DNA of 64,000 nt from Azospirillum sp. (GTDB taxonomy: Bacteria; Pseudomonadota; Alphaproteobacteria; Azospirillales; Azospirillaceae), in contig WGNK01000017.1 of the NCBI GenBank assembly GCA_016124535.1, positions 118,780-182,779 of the forward strand, given 5' to 3'. This document shows, piece after piece, positions 42,874 to 51,488 of this stretch (the stretch's first letter is position 1; each line of letters begins with the position of its first letter). The notes beneath the pieces were generated by a model. The model was not told the origin of the DNA. It worked only from the letters and a program-made list of their open reading frames with translations, and made no database searches. The translations under genes and the position numbers were made by a program.

Positions 42874-43466
42874 CAGCCACCCCATGGCCGCTTTCCTTCC
42901 GCCCGGCGGAAATCGAGTTCTTCATTGCCACGCTGACCGCCCAATTCAGCAACCCGTTCACCGGGCAAACCCAGGTCCAGGAACGCGACGGCGCGCGCTG
43001 GGTGGCCCGGTTCACGCTGCGGCTGACCTTTGACCGCTGCCGAGCGCTCGAGGCCTTCGTGGCGGGGTTGCGCGGGCCGGCCGGCGAGCTGCTGGTGCCG
43101 GATTTCCGCCGGCTGGCGGCTTCCGGCTCGCTCGCCGGCTCGCCGGTGCTGGCGTCGGGTACGGGGCGCACTCTCAACCTGACCGGGTTTACCCCGGCTG
43201 CCTTGGGCGTGCTCAAGGCCGGCGACCTGGTTCAAACCAGTGCGGGCCGCATGCATATGGTGACGGCGGATGTCGACGCCGACGGCAGCGGCAATGCCGC
43301 CGTCTCGATCGAGCCGCGCTTGCGCGACGCGGTGACGGTGGGCGCGCTGGTGACCGATGCCGTCCGGGCCAAGATGCGCCTCACCTCTGACGAAGCCGGG
43401 CGCAACCGGACGCAGCCGCCCTTGAAGGCCGAATACCAGATCGATCTGATCGAGGTTCTGACGTGA
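42870..43466 (+). CDS. Distal tail-like protein, paralog A
   Basis: A 198-residue tail-tip protein. The core FTGQTQVQERDGARWVARFTLRLTFDRCRALEAFVAGLRGPAGELLVPD recurs in the next gene. A second part (GRTLNLTGFTPAALGVLKAGDLVQTSAGRMHMVTADVDADG) is a beta-rich module. It starts with GTG, coupled to the tape measure, and ends overlapping the next start. Confidence 0.78.
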   Translation: MTATPWPLSFRPAEIEFFIATLTAQFSNPFTGQTQVQERDGARWVARFTLRLTFDRCRALEAFVAGLRGPAGELLVPDFRRLAASGSLAGSPVLASGTGRTLNLTGFTPAALGVLKAGDLVQTSAGRMHMVTADVDADGSGNAAVSIEPRLRDAVTVGALVTDAVRAKMRLTSDEAGRNRTQPPLKAEYQIDLIEVLT

Positions 43467-44140
43467 CGCCGCTGGCATGGCCGGCCGATCTGCGGCCTCA
43501 GCGCATGGTGTTCTATATCCGCAGTACGGCGCGAACATTTCGCTCCCGGTTCACCGGCCAAGCGCAGACCGCGGCGGGCACGGCGGATCGCTGGGTGTGC
43601 GAGCTGACGGTGAAAAGCGGGCTCGTTCACGGCCGTTTTCTCGAAGCCCTGGTTGCCGGCCGGCGCGGGGCGGCGGGCATCGTGCTGTTGAGTGATTGCC
43701 GATACCAGGGCAGCCGGGGCACGCCGCAGAGTTTTTCCAGTTTCGCCGACACGATTGGGGAAACCGGCTTCGACGATGGCTTCGGCTTCACCGACGGCCA
43801 CGATTTCATCGAAGGCAGCGGGTCCATGGCGGTGTTGGGCGGCGTCGGCACCCGGCTACTGTTGGGCGGGCTGGCGCCGGGCTCGGGCAACGCTCTGGCG
43901 CCCGGCGACATGGTGCAGACCGGCCCCGCCCGCGGCCATATCGTCACCGGCTTTGCTTCGGCGGATATCGCGGGTCGGGCTGTCTACACCATCGCCCCGC
44001 CGTTGCGCGAAGCCCCGGCCTTGGGGCTGCCGGAAACCGACACCGTCGCGATCGGCTTCCGGCTGATCAAGTCCGATCCCGGCCGCACGCGCCAGCCCTG
44101 GCGTGGGGCGATGACGCTCAAATTCGAGGAAGCGGTCTGA
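43463..44140 (+). CDS. Distal tail-like protein, paralog B
   Basis: A 225-residue protein with the same order as its upstream neighbour: FTGQAQTAAGTADRWVCELTV, RFLEALVAGRRGAAGIVLLSD, and a later NALAPGDMVQTGPARGHIVTGFASADIAGRAV. The two are tandem paralogs, probably forming neighbouring rings at the tail end. It starts with GTG in a GTGA junction. A short palindromic element follows. Confidence 0.78.
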   Translation: MTPLAWPADLRPQRMVFYIRSTARTFRSRFTGQAQTAAGTADRWVCELTVKSGLVHGRFLEALVAGRRGAAGIVLLSDCRYQGSRGTPQSFSSFADTIGETGFDDGFGFTDGHDFIEGSGSMAVLGGVGTRLLLGGLAPGSGNALAPGDMVQTGPARGHIVTGFASADIAGRAVYTIAPPLREAPALGLPETDTVAIGFRLIKSDPGRTRQPWRGAMTLKFEEAV

Positions 44141-44141
44141 A

Positions 44142-44277
44142 GGATTGCCCACAGATAAACGCTGATTAACTCAGATAAACAAAAACATGATTTGCGGCAA
44201 TCCAATGTCATATCAAGTTAAATATGACTATGAATGATCATTAAATCTATCTGCGTCCATCTGTGTTCATCTGTGGG
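44142..44277. repeat. MITE-like inverted-repeat element in the tail operon
   Basis: CCCACAGAT (44148-44156) and ATCTGTGGG (44269-44277) are perfect terminal arms, and the symmetry extends inward for about 30 bases as spaced CAGAT words. A nested pair, GGATTGCC (44142-44149) and GGCAATCC (44196-44203), adds a second stem. The segment is AT-rich and non-coding, between two tail genes that are otherwise tightly coupled. Confidence 0.65.
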
Positions 44278-44297
44278 GAAATTGAAGGATATCGCCG

Positions 44298-44861
44298 ATG
44301 GCCGAACGTCTTTCCGGCGATCCCAAGGCCGAAACCTTCAAGGACGTGGTGCGCCCGGCCTTGCTGGCGGAGCTGCAGTTCGCCAGCGGCACCACGCGGG
44401 CCTGGACCGGGGTCGGTACACTCACCTGGAACGGCGAAGACTGGCTTGGTGTCGGTACCTTCGGCCGGGTTTCGACGGTGACCGAGACGCTCGACCTCAA
44501 GGCGGTCGGTGCCCGGTTCGAGCTGTCGGGCATTCCCGGCGACCTGGTCGCATCGATGGTCGGCGAGCCGTTGCAGGGCAAGAAGGCGTTGCTCTATCTG
44601 GCCTTCTTCGATGAAGACTGGCAGTTGATCCCCGATCCGGTGCTGTTGTTCCGCGGCTTCATGGACAGTTGCGAGCTGCAGGACGGTGGCCAGACGGCAA
44701 CGATTGCGCTCAATGCCGAAAACCGCCTGGCCGATCTGGCCCGAGCCCGCGTGCGCCGCTACACCGATGCCGATCAGCAGGCGGAATATCCGGGCGATCT
44801 GGGGTTTGCCTATGTCGCTTCGATGCAGGATCTGCAAATCCTGTGGGGGCGCAGCCCATGA
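44298..44861 (+). CDS. Tail hub/tip protein
   Basis: A 187-residue tail-tip protein, beta-rich, with TWTG-like segments (GTTRAWTGVGTLTWNGEDWLGVGTFGRVSTVTE) followed by a hub-like middle and a C-terminal ARVRRYTDADQQAEYPGD. The same gene order occurs in siphophage tails just before the peptidase and host-specificity genes. It overlaps the next gene by 4 bases. Confidence 0.78.
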   Translation: MAERLSGDPKAETFKDVVRPALLAELQFASGTTRAWTGVGTLTWNGEDWLGVGTFGRVSTVTETLDLKAVGARFELSGIPGDLVASMVGEPLQGKKALLYLAFFDEDWQLIPDPVLLFRGFMDSCELQDGGQTATIALNAENRLADLARARVRRYTDADQQAEYPGDLGFAYVASMQDLQILWGRSP

Positions 44862-45301
44862 CCACCGCTCCCGTCGCGGTCGTCCGCCCGCCCGATTGGC
44901 CGGCACGGCTGACAGCTTTCGTCGCCAGCCGGCGTCATCGGCCTTTCGAATGGGGCTGCAACGACTGCCTGTGCCTGGTCGCCGACTGGCTGGTGGCGCT
45001 GGGCGCCGCCGATCCGATGGCGCCGTGGCGTGGCCGCTACCACGACGGCGGCGACGCGGATCTGTGCCTTGCGGCGCATACGCCATCGGGCGATGTCTTC
45101 GAAGCGCTCGACCTCTGGCTGCCCAGCCTGGCGCCCAGGTTCGCCCGGCGTGGTGATGTCGCCGGCATCCATTTGCCGACACCGACCGGGCCGGCCCCGT
45201 TGCTGGGTCTCGTCACCGGCGCCCGCGTCGCGGTGCCGACGATGACCGGCCTGGCTTTCGTTCCCCTGCATCGCGCCGTCCGGGTCTGGAGTATCGGCTG
45301 A
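44858..45301 (+). CDS. NlpC/P60-like tail peptidase (DUF6950 type)
   Basis: A 147-residue protein. FEWGCNDCLCLVADWLVALGAADP resembles the cysteine region of NlpC/P60 peptidases (DUF6950), with a candidate histidine further on (VAGIHLPTP). It may open the peptidoglycan during DNA entry. It is coupled to both neighbours (ATGA and TGATG junctions). Confidence 0.8.
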   Translation: MTTAPVAVVRPPDWPARLTAFVASRRHRPFEWGCNDCLCLVADWLVALGAADPMAPWRGRYHDGGDADLCLAAHTPSGDVFEALDLWLPSLAPRFARRGDVAGIHLPTPTGPAPLLGLVTGARVAVPTMTGLAFVPLHRAVRVWSIG

Positions 45302-47187
45302 TGATCCCGTTTATCGTCGCGGCGGTGTCGGTGATCGCCGGCAGTGCCGCCTCCGCGCTGGTCGGCGGTGGCGTCGTCGGTGCGCTGTTGGGCGGCATCG
45401 CTTCGGTCGCGGTCGGCTATGTCGCGCGTGAGGTGGTCGGCACCGGCCAATCGCAACCGCAGCAGCGGGTGCAGACGCCGATCTATACCCCGCCGCCGCC
45501 GCGCATCTATACGCCGCAGACCTCGGCCGATTACCGCTCGCTCTATCAGCCGGCGACCGCGGGCGCCACCGCATCGGCCGGCCTTACCCAATCGGTGCGC
45601 CAGCCGATCACCGCCCACCGGGTCGTCTACGGTGAAACCCGGTTGTCGGGGCCGCTGGTCTTTGCCCATACCCGCGCGCCTTCCGGATCGTCGAAGCTCG
45701 ATATTCTCGATCTCGTGCTGGTGCTGGCGGGGCATGAAGTGGACGCGATCGGGCAGGTTTACATTCAGGACACAGGCGTCAGTCTCGACGGCAACGGGGC
45801 CGCGACCAGCGATCCCTACTACCACGACGGCAAGGCCTATTTTCAGCTCTGGAAGCACCTTGGTGCCGCCGATCAGACCGCAGACGGCGACCTGGTCGCC
45901 AACACGTCGGGCGCCTGGACATCGTCGCACCGCTTGCGCGGCCGGGCCTATCTCCATGCCCGGCTCGATTGGGACGATCGGGCGTGGCCGGGCGGTATTC
46001 CCAACGTTTCCGCCGTGGTCCGGGGCAAGAAGCTCTATGACCCGCGGGATGCAACCACGGCTTGGGGCGACAACCCGGCCTTGGCCGTGCTCGATTACCT
46101 GACCGGCGGCTACGGGCTCAACTGCGATGCCGATGAAATCGACTTCGACAGCATCATTGCCGCGGCCAATATCTGCGACGAAACCGTGGTCCGGCCCGGC
46201 GGCAGCGAAAAACGCTATACCTGCAACGGCGCCTTCGCGATCGACAGTTCGCCCGATCGGGTGCTGCCGCAGCTCTTGAGTTCCTGCGCCGGTCGGCTGG
46301 TCAATACGGCTGGCGTGTGGCGGCTCTATGCCGGGGCCTGGTTGCCGCCGACCGTCAGCCTCAGCGAGACGGACGCGCGCGACGTGGTCACCGTGCGCCC
46401 TGGGCGGCCGCGGCGGCAGCTCGTCAACACCGTGCGCGGCACCTTCATCTCGCCGGCCCATACCTGGCAGCCGACCGACTATCCGCCGGTCAGCCGCACG
46501 GCCTATGTGACCGAAGACGGCGGGGTCGAGGTCTCGGAAAACCTCGATCTGCCGTTTACCAATTCGCCGTACATGGCGCAGCGCATCGCTTTGATCACGC
46601 TGGAAGCCCGGCGGCGGCAACTGACCGTCCAGTTTCCGGCCAATCTGGCGGGCTTGCGTCTGGTCGGCGGCGAGACGGTGGCCTTGTCTCTGGCGCGCTT
46701 CGGCTATGTCGATCGGCCGATGGTGGTCTCAAGCTGGCGGATGAACGAGGATTTCGGCGTCGATCTCGACCTCTCGGAAGAAGCCGAAAGCATCTATGAC
46801 TTCGCACTCGAAGACTTGGCCGAAATGCCGGCGGCGGCGGCCGTGTCTCTGCCCAGCAATGTCGATGTCAACCCGGCGACACCGACCGGGGTCACCGCGA
46901 CGGCGGCGACCAACGCCATCCTTTTGACCTGGGACGATGTCGCGGAAAGCGATTTCGACCATTTCGAGGTGTGGGAAAGCCCCACCGACAGCGCCGATCC
47001 CGCCGCCGACGCGGTCCGGCTGACGGAGGTCAAGACCACCGACTACACCCGCACCGGCCTGTTCGTCGGTGCCACGCGATACTTCTGGGTGCGCAAGGTC
47101 GACCGATCCGGCAACGTCTCGGGCTGGTCGGCATCGGCCAACGCCACCATCGGCGGCAGCGCTGCCTATGGCCTGATTTTGGGCTGA
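45301..47187 (+). CDS. Tail-tip host-specificity protein with fibronectin type III domain
   Basis: A 628-residue tail-tip attachment protein of the lambda J type. It starts with a hydrophobic N-terminus (AAVSVIAGSAASALVGGGVVGALLGGIASVAVG) and a Pro-rich linker. The central domains match the tail-tip family (GPLVFAHTRAPSGSSKLDILDLVLVLAGHEVD). Near the C-terminus a fibronectin type III domain is seen (PTGVTATAATNAILLTWDDVAESDFDHFEVWES). It probably determines host range. Confidence 0.88.
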   Translation: MIPFIVAAVSVIAGSAASALVGGGVVGALLGGIASVAVGYVAREVVGTGQSQPQQRVQTPIYTPPPPRIYTPQTSADYRSLYQPATAGATASAGLTQSVRQPITAHRVVYGETRLSGPLVFAHTRAPSGSSKLDILDLVLVLAGHEVDAIGQVYIQDTGVSLDGNGAATSDPYYHDGKAYFQLWKHLGAADQTADGDLVANTSGAWTSSHRLRGRAYLHARLDWDDRAWPGGIPNVSAVVRGKKLYDPRDATTAWGDNPALAVLDYLTGGYGLNCDADEIDFDSIIAAANICDETVVRPGGSEKRYTCNGAFAIDSSPDRVLPQLLSSCAGRLVNTAGVWRLYAGAWLPPTVSLSETDARDVVTVRPGRPRRQLVNTVRGTFISPAHTWQPTDYPPVSRTAYVTEDGGVEVSENLDLPFTNSPYMAQRIALITLEARRRQLTVQFPANLAGLRLVGGETVALSLARFGYVDRPMVVSSWRMNEDFGVDLDLSEEAESIYDFALEDLAEMPAAAAVSLPSNVDVNPATPTGVTATAATNAILLTWDDVAESDFDHFEVWESPTDSADPAADAVRLTEVKTTDYTRTGLFVGATRYFWVRKVDRSGNVSGWSASANATIGGSAAYGLILG

Positions 47188-47204
47188 ACCGGGGGGCACA
47201 AGCG

Positions 47205-47462
47205 ATGGCCGACTTCGTGCTGCTGTCGGCGCTCGACCCGCCGCCGGCCACCATCGATCACGCCGACCTGGTGCCGGTGGTTCACGGCGGCGCCGGCTAT
47301 CAAGGCAGTATCTCCGCGCTGTTCTCGGGCCTGATGACCTGGACCACGGTGCCGCTGGCCATGGTGTTGACCGTGCCCAGCGGCCGACGCCTGGCGGTCC
47401 ACGAAGAATTGGCGGTGGACGGCGAGGTGGTGGTCGAGGGCGATCTGCTGTTGATGGACTAA
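47205..47462 (+). CDS. Small tail-region protein
   Basis: An 85-residue protein with beta-rich C-terminus (RRLAVHEELAVDGEVVVEGDLLLMD). It stands between the tip protein and the fibre gene, and may be a fibre accessory or trimerisation piece. Confidence 0.7.
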   Translation: MADFVLLSALDPPPATIDHADLVPVVHGGAGYQGSISALFSGLMTWTTVPLAMVLTVPSGRRLAVHEELAVDGEVVVEGDLLLMD

Positions 47463-47465
47463 ATC

Positions 47466-49355
47466 ATGGCCAAGATCAGGTTGAAAACCTCGCTGGTGCC
47501 GGCAACGCCACCGGCCGGCTATGCCGTGCTCTATGCAGACGAAACCGGTCGCTTGCGCGTGGTCGATGACGCCGGCAACGACGATATCCTGCTGACCAGC
47601 GGCGGTGGTTTCGCGCCGCTCGCCAGCCCGGTGTTCAGCGGTGCCGTGACCGTCCCGCCCGGCAGCGCGGCGGCACCGGGCGTGGTCTTTCCAGGCGCGT
47701 CTGCCACCGGCTGGTTCCAGCCGTCGGCCGATCTTCTGGCTGCCGCGGCCGGCGGAACCGAGCGCTGGCGGGTCAGCACCAGCGCGGTCACGCTGGGTGG
47801 TGCGCCGGGGGCTGAATCGTTCCGCGCAACCGCCGTCGCCAATGCGGTCAACCGGTTGCAGGTTGCCGGTGCCGCGGCCGGCGCCGATGTCGTGCTCTCG
47901 GTCCAGGGGGCCGACACCAACCGCAATCTGATCATCGCGACCGGCGGCGGTGGCAACATTCAGATCGGCTCCAACGTCGACAGCGGCGCCAATCCCAGCC
48001 GCAAACTCCAGGTTCTGGCCGGCAGCAACACCCAGGCGGCGGTGTGCCTGCAGGCGATCGGCAACACCGCGGTCTCCTACGCCGCTTTCGACTGGATCGC
48101 CAGCAACGGTGCCGCACTGGGGGCAATCTACCACGAGGCCGACGTTGCCTATCCGATGTCGATGGCGTCTTCGGCCGCGATCGCGCTCAAGACCGGCGGC
48201 GGTGCGGTTGGCGGCGGCACCGAACAGGTGCGGGTTGCGCATACCGCCAGCGCGGTCAACCAGGTGCAGTTGACCGGGGCTGCGGCCGGCGCCGCCCCGG
48301 CGCTGTCGGCGATCGGCAGCGATCTCGACATCGATCTGGCTCTCAGCGGAAAGGGCAACGGCGTTCCCAAGGCGCCGACCGCCGCCGCCGGAACCAGCTC
48401 GACGCAGATCGCGACCACGGCATTCGTCCACTCCGCTTTGCGCGAAACGTTCCGCAATATTGTCATCAATGGCTGTTGTCGGGTCTCGCACCGGGCATCC
48501 AAGAGCCTGAGCAATTCCTGGCAGTACGCGCAAATCGACCTGATGGCATGCAAGGCCGATGGCACGGTGTCGGCCGGGACCATCGGACAGGCATCGGGCG
48601 TCACATCATTGTCCGTCGGTGGCTATGCCGCCCAGGTTCAGGCGGCCACTTTGGGCAGTGGCGGCGCGGTGTGGTTTCGCCACCGCATCGAGGCCCGCGA
48701 CGCGGTGCGGTTGAAGGACGGGGCCGCCACCCTGTCGATGCGGGTCTATCACGATGTCGGGTCGGCGATCGATTGGACCCTGACCGTCAACACCCCGACC
48801 GCGCCCGACACTTTCGCAGCCGTGTCGCTGATCGCGACCGGAACCGCCTCGATCGCCAATGACAGTAACGCCGACTTGGGTTTGGCGATCGCCGATATGG
48901 GCGACTGTTCGGCCGGCATCGAAATCGTGGTCAAGGCCGACTGCGGTGCTGTGACCGGCAAGAGCTTCACCCTCGCCGATCTGCAGCTGGAAGCCGGCAC
49001 GGTCAAAACGCCGTTCGAAGGCCGGCAGATCGCGCTGGAACAACGCCTGGTCGCCCGTTTCCTGCAGACGGTCTCGATCGGCGTGGCCAAGGCCAATTCC
49101 GCCAGCAATCTCCAGGCGGCTTTCGACCATCGCGGCATGCGCGTGAGCCCGGCCTACGAGGCGACGGCGGCTTTGTCTTTCACCGACTGTACCAGTGGCG
49201 ATTTCAGCCAATCGACCCCGGATGTCTCGACCGTCCATGAACAGAACGCCGACGGCGGCCGGGTGTCGTGCGGGTTCTTCTCCGGCCTCACGTCTGGCAC
49301 CACCATGATGGCCCTGACCTCGGGCGGGGCGGTTCTCGCCTCTGCGGAGCTTTAA
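47466..49355 (+). CDS. Tail fibre protein
   Basis: A 629-residue fibre. The N-terminal part (TPPAGYAVLYADETGRLRVVDDAGND) is common to phage fibres that attach to the tail tip; the middle is glycine/alanine-rich with repeats of GAAAGA-type words typical of triple-beta fibres; the C-terminus (TFRNIVINGCCRVSHRASKSLSNSWQYAQIDLMACKADGTVS) looks like a carbohydrate-binding receptor domain. It begins 3 bases after the previous stop. Confidence 0.82.
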   Translation: MAKIRLKTSLVPATPPAGYAVLYADETGRLRVVDDAGNDDILLTSGGGFAPLASPVFSGAVTVPPGSAAAPGVVFPGASATGWFQPSADLLAAAAGGTERWRVSTSAVTLGGAPGAESFRATAVANAVNRLQVAGAAAGADVVLSVQGADTNRNLIIATGGGGNIQIGSNVDSGANPSRKLQVLAGSNTQAAVCLQAIGNTAVSYAAFDWIASNGAALGAIYHEADVAYPMSMASSAAIALKTGGGAVGGGTEQVRVAHTASAVNQVQLTGAAAGAAPALSAIGSDLDIDLALSGKGNGVPKAPTAAAGTSSTQIATTAFVHSALRETFRNIVINGCCRVSHRASKSLSNSWQYAQIDLMACKADGTVSAGTIGQASGVTSLSVGGYAAQVQAATLGSGGAVWFRHRIEARDAVRLKDGAATLSMRVYHDVGSAIDWTLTVNTPTAPDTFAAVSLIATGTASIANDSNADLGLAIADMGDCSAGIEIVVKADCGAVTGKSFTLADLQLEAGTVKTPFEGRQIALEQRLVARFLQTVSIGVAKANSASNLQAAFDHRGMRVSPAYEATAALSFTDCTSGDFSQSTPDVSTVHEQNADGGRVSCGFFSGLTSGTTMMALTSGGAVLASAEL

Positions 49356-49358
49356 GCC

Positions 49359-51149
49359 ATGCCCCTGATCGACCCTATTCTGGCGTCGGGTGCCGCGGTC
49401 GATAAATCGGCCCTGCGGCAATATCTGGGTGCCCGCGAGGTCGCGACCCCGGCCGATTTCGGCGGGGTTGCCGGCGGCATCGTCGATTGTTCGCCGGCCT
49501 TCGCCGCAGCCCTTGCCGCGGCCGGCACCGTGTTCGTGCCGCCGGGGGTGTGGCGGATCACAGAGACCATCGTGCTCGGCACTGGCCAAACCCTCTATGG
49601 CGCGGGGGAGGCCTCGGTGATCCAGGCGCGGGAAGACCCATGGTCATCGGACGATCTGCCGACCTACCCCAGCAGCTTCAACGCGATCGAGCTGCAATCG
49701 GGCTATTGCCGCTTGCGCGACTTGAAGACGGTTGGCGGATCGACCGCGGTCAAGCTGTTCGGTGTCCAGGGACCTTGCGTCAAGAACGTGGTCGAGAACC
49801 TGTCGATCTGGGATGCCAGGATCGGCCTGGTCCTGGACGGCTACGACGACACCGATAAGCCCTGCTATTGGAACCATTGCGGCCGCATTCTGATCGCCCG
49901 GCCGCAGATCGACGGCGTGCTGCTGACGGTGGAAAGCACCGGCGACACGCCCAACGCCAACAAGTTCCACGACATCCGGGTCTATTCTCTGGCAGCCCCG
50001 ATCACCGGCCGCGGCTTTTTCGTCTCGACCGGCAAATACAACAACAGCTTCATCGATTGCGAGGCGAACCTGCATCCCAGTGGCGAAGCCTGCTTCCGGC
50101 TTGGCGCGCTCGCCGACGGCAACCTCCTGATCAACTTCTATGCCGAGAGTTCGGGCGCTTTGCCGGGGGTCAGGATCGACAACGGTGCGGTCAATACCTC
50201 GATCCTCAACCTGTTCTCTGCCACCGGCGGGGCGCCGATCTGGGACACCACCGGGGCCGGGGCCTATACCGCGATCAACGCCGGCTACCCCACTCGTAAC
50301 CGGCTGCATGACGCCGTCCTGACCGATGTCAAACTAGAAGGCCTGACCGTCGAAACCGAGTACCGCGACCCCGACGGCGGCGGTCTGGTCGAGCCCGACC
50401 TTTCAACCTGCCATACCTGGCTGGTCTCGGCCTTCGGCGGCGACGTCACCTTTCAACTGCCGGCCGCGACCGAGGCCGCGGGTCGGGTCTGCCGGGTCAA
50501 GAAGACCGACATCTCGACCAATGTCGTGACCGTGACCGCCAATGGCGGCGGCGGGCCGGACGGGCAACCCTTGCGTCTCGCCAACCGCTATGACTGGGTG
50601 GAAGTGGTGTCCAACGGGGCGGCGTGGTGGATCGTCTCGGCATCGCCGGGGCTGGTGCCGCTCAACACCCACTTCGTCGAGGGCGTATCGCTCTATCAGC
50701 CGACGCTCGATCAGCAGATCTACCCGGTTTCGGCGTATTCCGGGCCGGTCGAGGTGCGGTTGCCGGCGCCGGGGACCAAGCCCGGCCGGCAGGCCACGAT
50801 CAAGAAAGTCGACACGTCCGCCGCGCGGGTCATCGTGACCGCCGATGGCGGCGGTGGTCCCGATAACTACGCCGTGCAACTGCGCAATGTCGGCGATTAT
50901 GTCACCGTGGTCTCCGACGGCAGCTATTGGTACGAGATCGCCGGGCGCTATCCGACCCCGATCGGCGGTTGGTACAGCCCCGGCGGCGGCGGCTTCAACC
51001 GCGGCAACTATTCGACCCAGGAATATGCCTCGGTCGGCTTCCTCTACAACCGAGATGTCGAAAACGCGATCTATTACCATGGCTTGGCGCTTGGCGACGT
51101 GCTGCGCGCCCTGATCCTGGACCTGAAAACCAAGGGCATTCTGGAGTAG
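49359..51149 (+). CDS. Tailspike with pectate-lyase-like beta-helix
   Basis: A 596-residue protein. Residues about 25-330 contain a right-handed beta-helix of the pectate-lyase/tailspike type (PADFGGVAGGIVDCSPAFAAALAAAGTVFVPPGVWRITETIVLGTGQTLYGAG). Two similar beta modules follow (TFQLPAATEAAGRVCRVKKTDISTNVVTVTANGGGGPDGQPL and its repeat with VRLPAPGTKPGRQATIKKVDTSAARVIVTADGGGGPDNYAVQL). It probably degrades or binds surface polysaccharide. Confidence 0.82.
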   Translation: MPLIDPILASGAAVDKSALRQYLGAREVATPADFGGVAGGIVDCSPAFAAALAAAGTVFVPPGVWRITETIVLGTGQTLYGAGEASVIQAREDPWSSDDLPTYPSSFNAIELQSGYCRLRDLKTVGGSTAVKLFGVQGPCVKNVVENLSIWDARIGLVLDGYDDTDKPCYWNHCGRILIARPQIDGVLLTVESTGDTPNANKFHDIRVYSLAAPITGRGFFVSTGKYNNSFIDCEANLHPSGEACFRLGALADGNLLINFYAESSGALPGVRIDNGAVNTSILNLFSATGGAPIWDTTGAGAYTAINAGYPTRNRLHDAVLTDVKLEGLTVETEYRDPDGGGLVEPDLSTCHTWLVSAFGGDVTFQLPAATEAAGRVCRVKKTDISTNVVTVTANGGGGPDGQPLRLANRYDWVEVVSNGAAWWIVSASPGLVPLNTHFVEGVSLYQPTLDQQIYPVSAYSGPVEVRLPAPGTKPGRQATIKKVDTSAARVIVTADGGGGPDNYAVQLRNVGDYVTVVSDGSYWYEIAGRYPTPIGGWYSPGGGGFNRGNYSTQEYASVGFLYNRDVENAIYYHGLALGDVLRALILDLKTKGILE

Positions 51150-51152
51150 GCC

Positions 51153-51404
51153 ATGGACGATGAAGTCTTGATCCGGATCGGGCGCATGGAGGCAATGATC
51201 GATGCGCTGTCCAAGGCCATGGCGCAGGATTTTGCCGATTGCCGGGAAGACTTTAAGGGCATGACGGAAAAAATCGACCTGCTGATGGACGAACGCGCCG
51301 CTCGCCGCGCTGTCCTGGCCGGTCTTGCCGTCGGCTTCTCCGCCATCGGCGGCATCGTGGCGGCGTTCGCCCAATCAATCTGGGACGCCGTCTTCCGCCA
51401 CTGA
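51153..51404 (+). CDS. Holin-like protein
   Basis: An 83-residue protein: amphipathic N-terminal helix, then one hydrophobic segment (AVLAGLAVGFSAIGGIVAAFAQSIWD) near the C-terminus. The location just before the endolysin suggests a holin or lysis regulator, although typical holins have two or more crossings. It is separated from the endolysin by a terminator. Confidence 0.62.
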   Translation: MDDEVLIRIGRMEAMIDALSKAMAQDFADCREDFKGMTEKIDLLMDERAARRAVLAGLAVGFSAIGGIVAAFAQSIWDAVFRH

Positions 51405-51440
51405 CCCCATAACCAATCCCGACTTCCGAATGATCGATCC

Positions 51441-51469
51441 GGGGCGCCGTTCAGGGCGCCTTTTTCTTT
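51441..51469 (+). terminator. Rho-independent terminator
   Basis: GGCGCC (51443-51448) pairs with GGCGCC (51455-51460) and is followed by five T, then CTTT. It stands between the holin-like and endolysin genes, so endolysin may depend on read-through or its own promoter. Confidence 0.8.
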
Positions 51470-51488
51470 GCCTCGAGGAGACGCTCCC

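Noticed and set aside
43984..44211. Minus-strand frame over the palindromic element
   Set aside because: It runs from the repeat into an antisense shadow of the tail gene and has no start signal.
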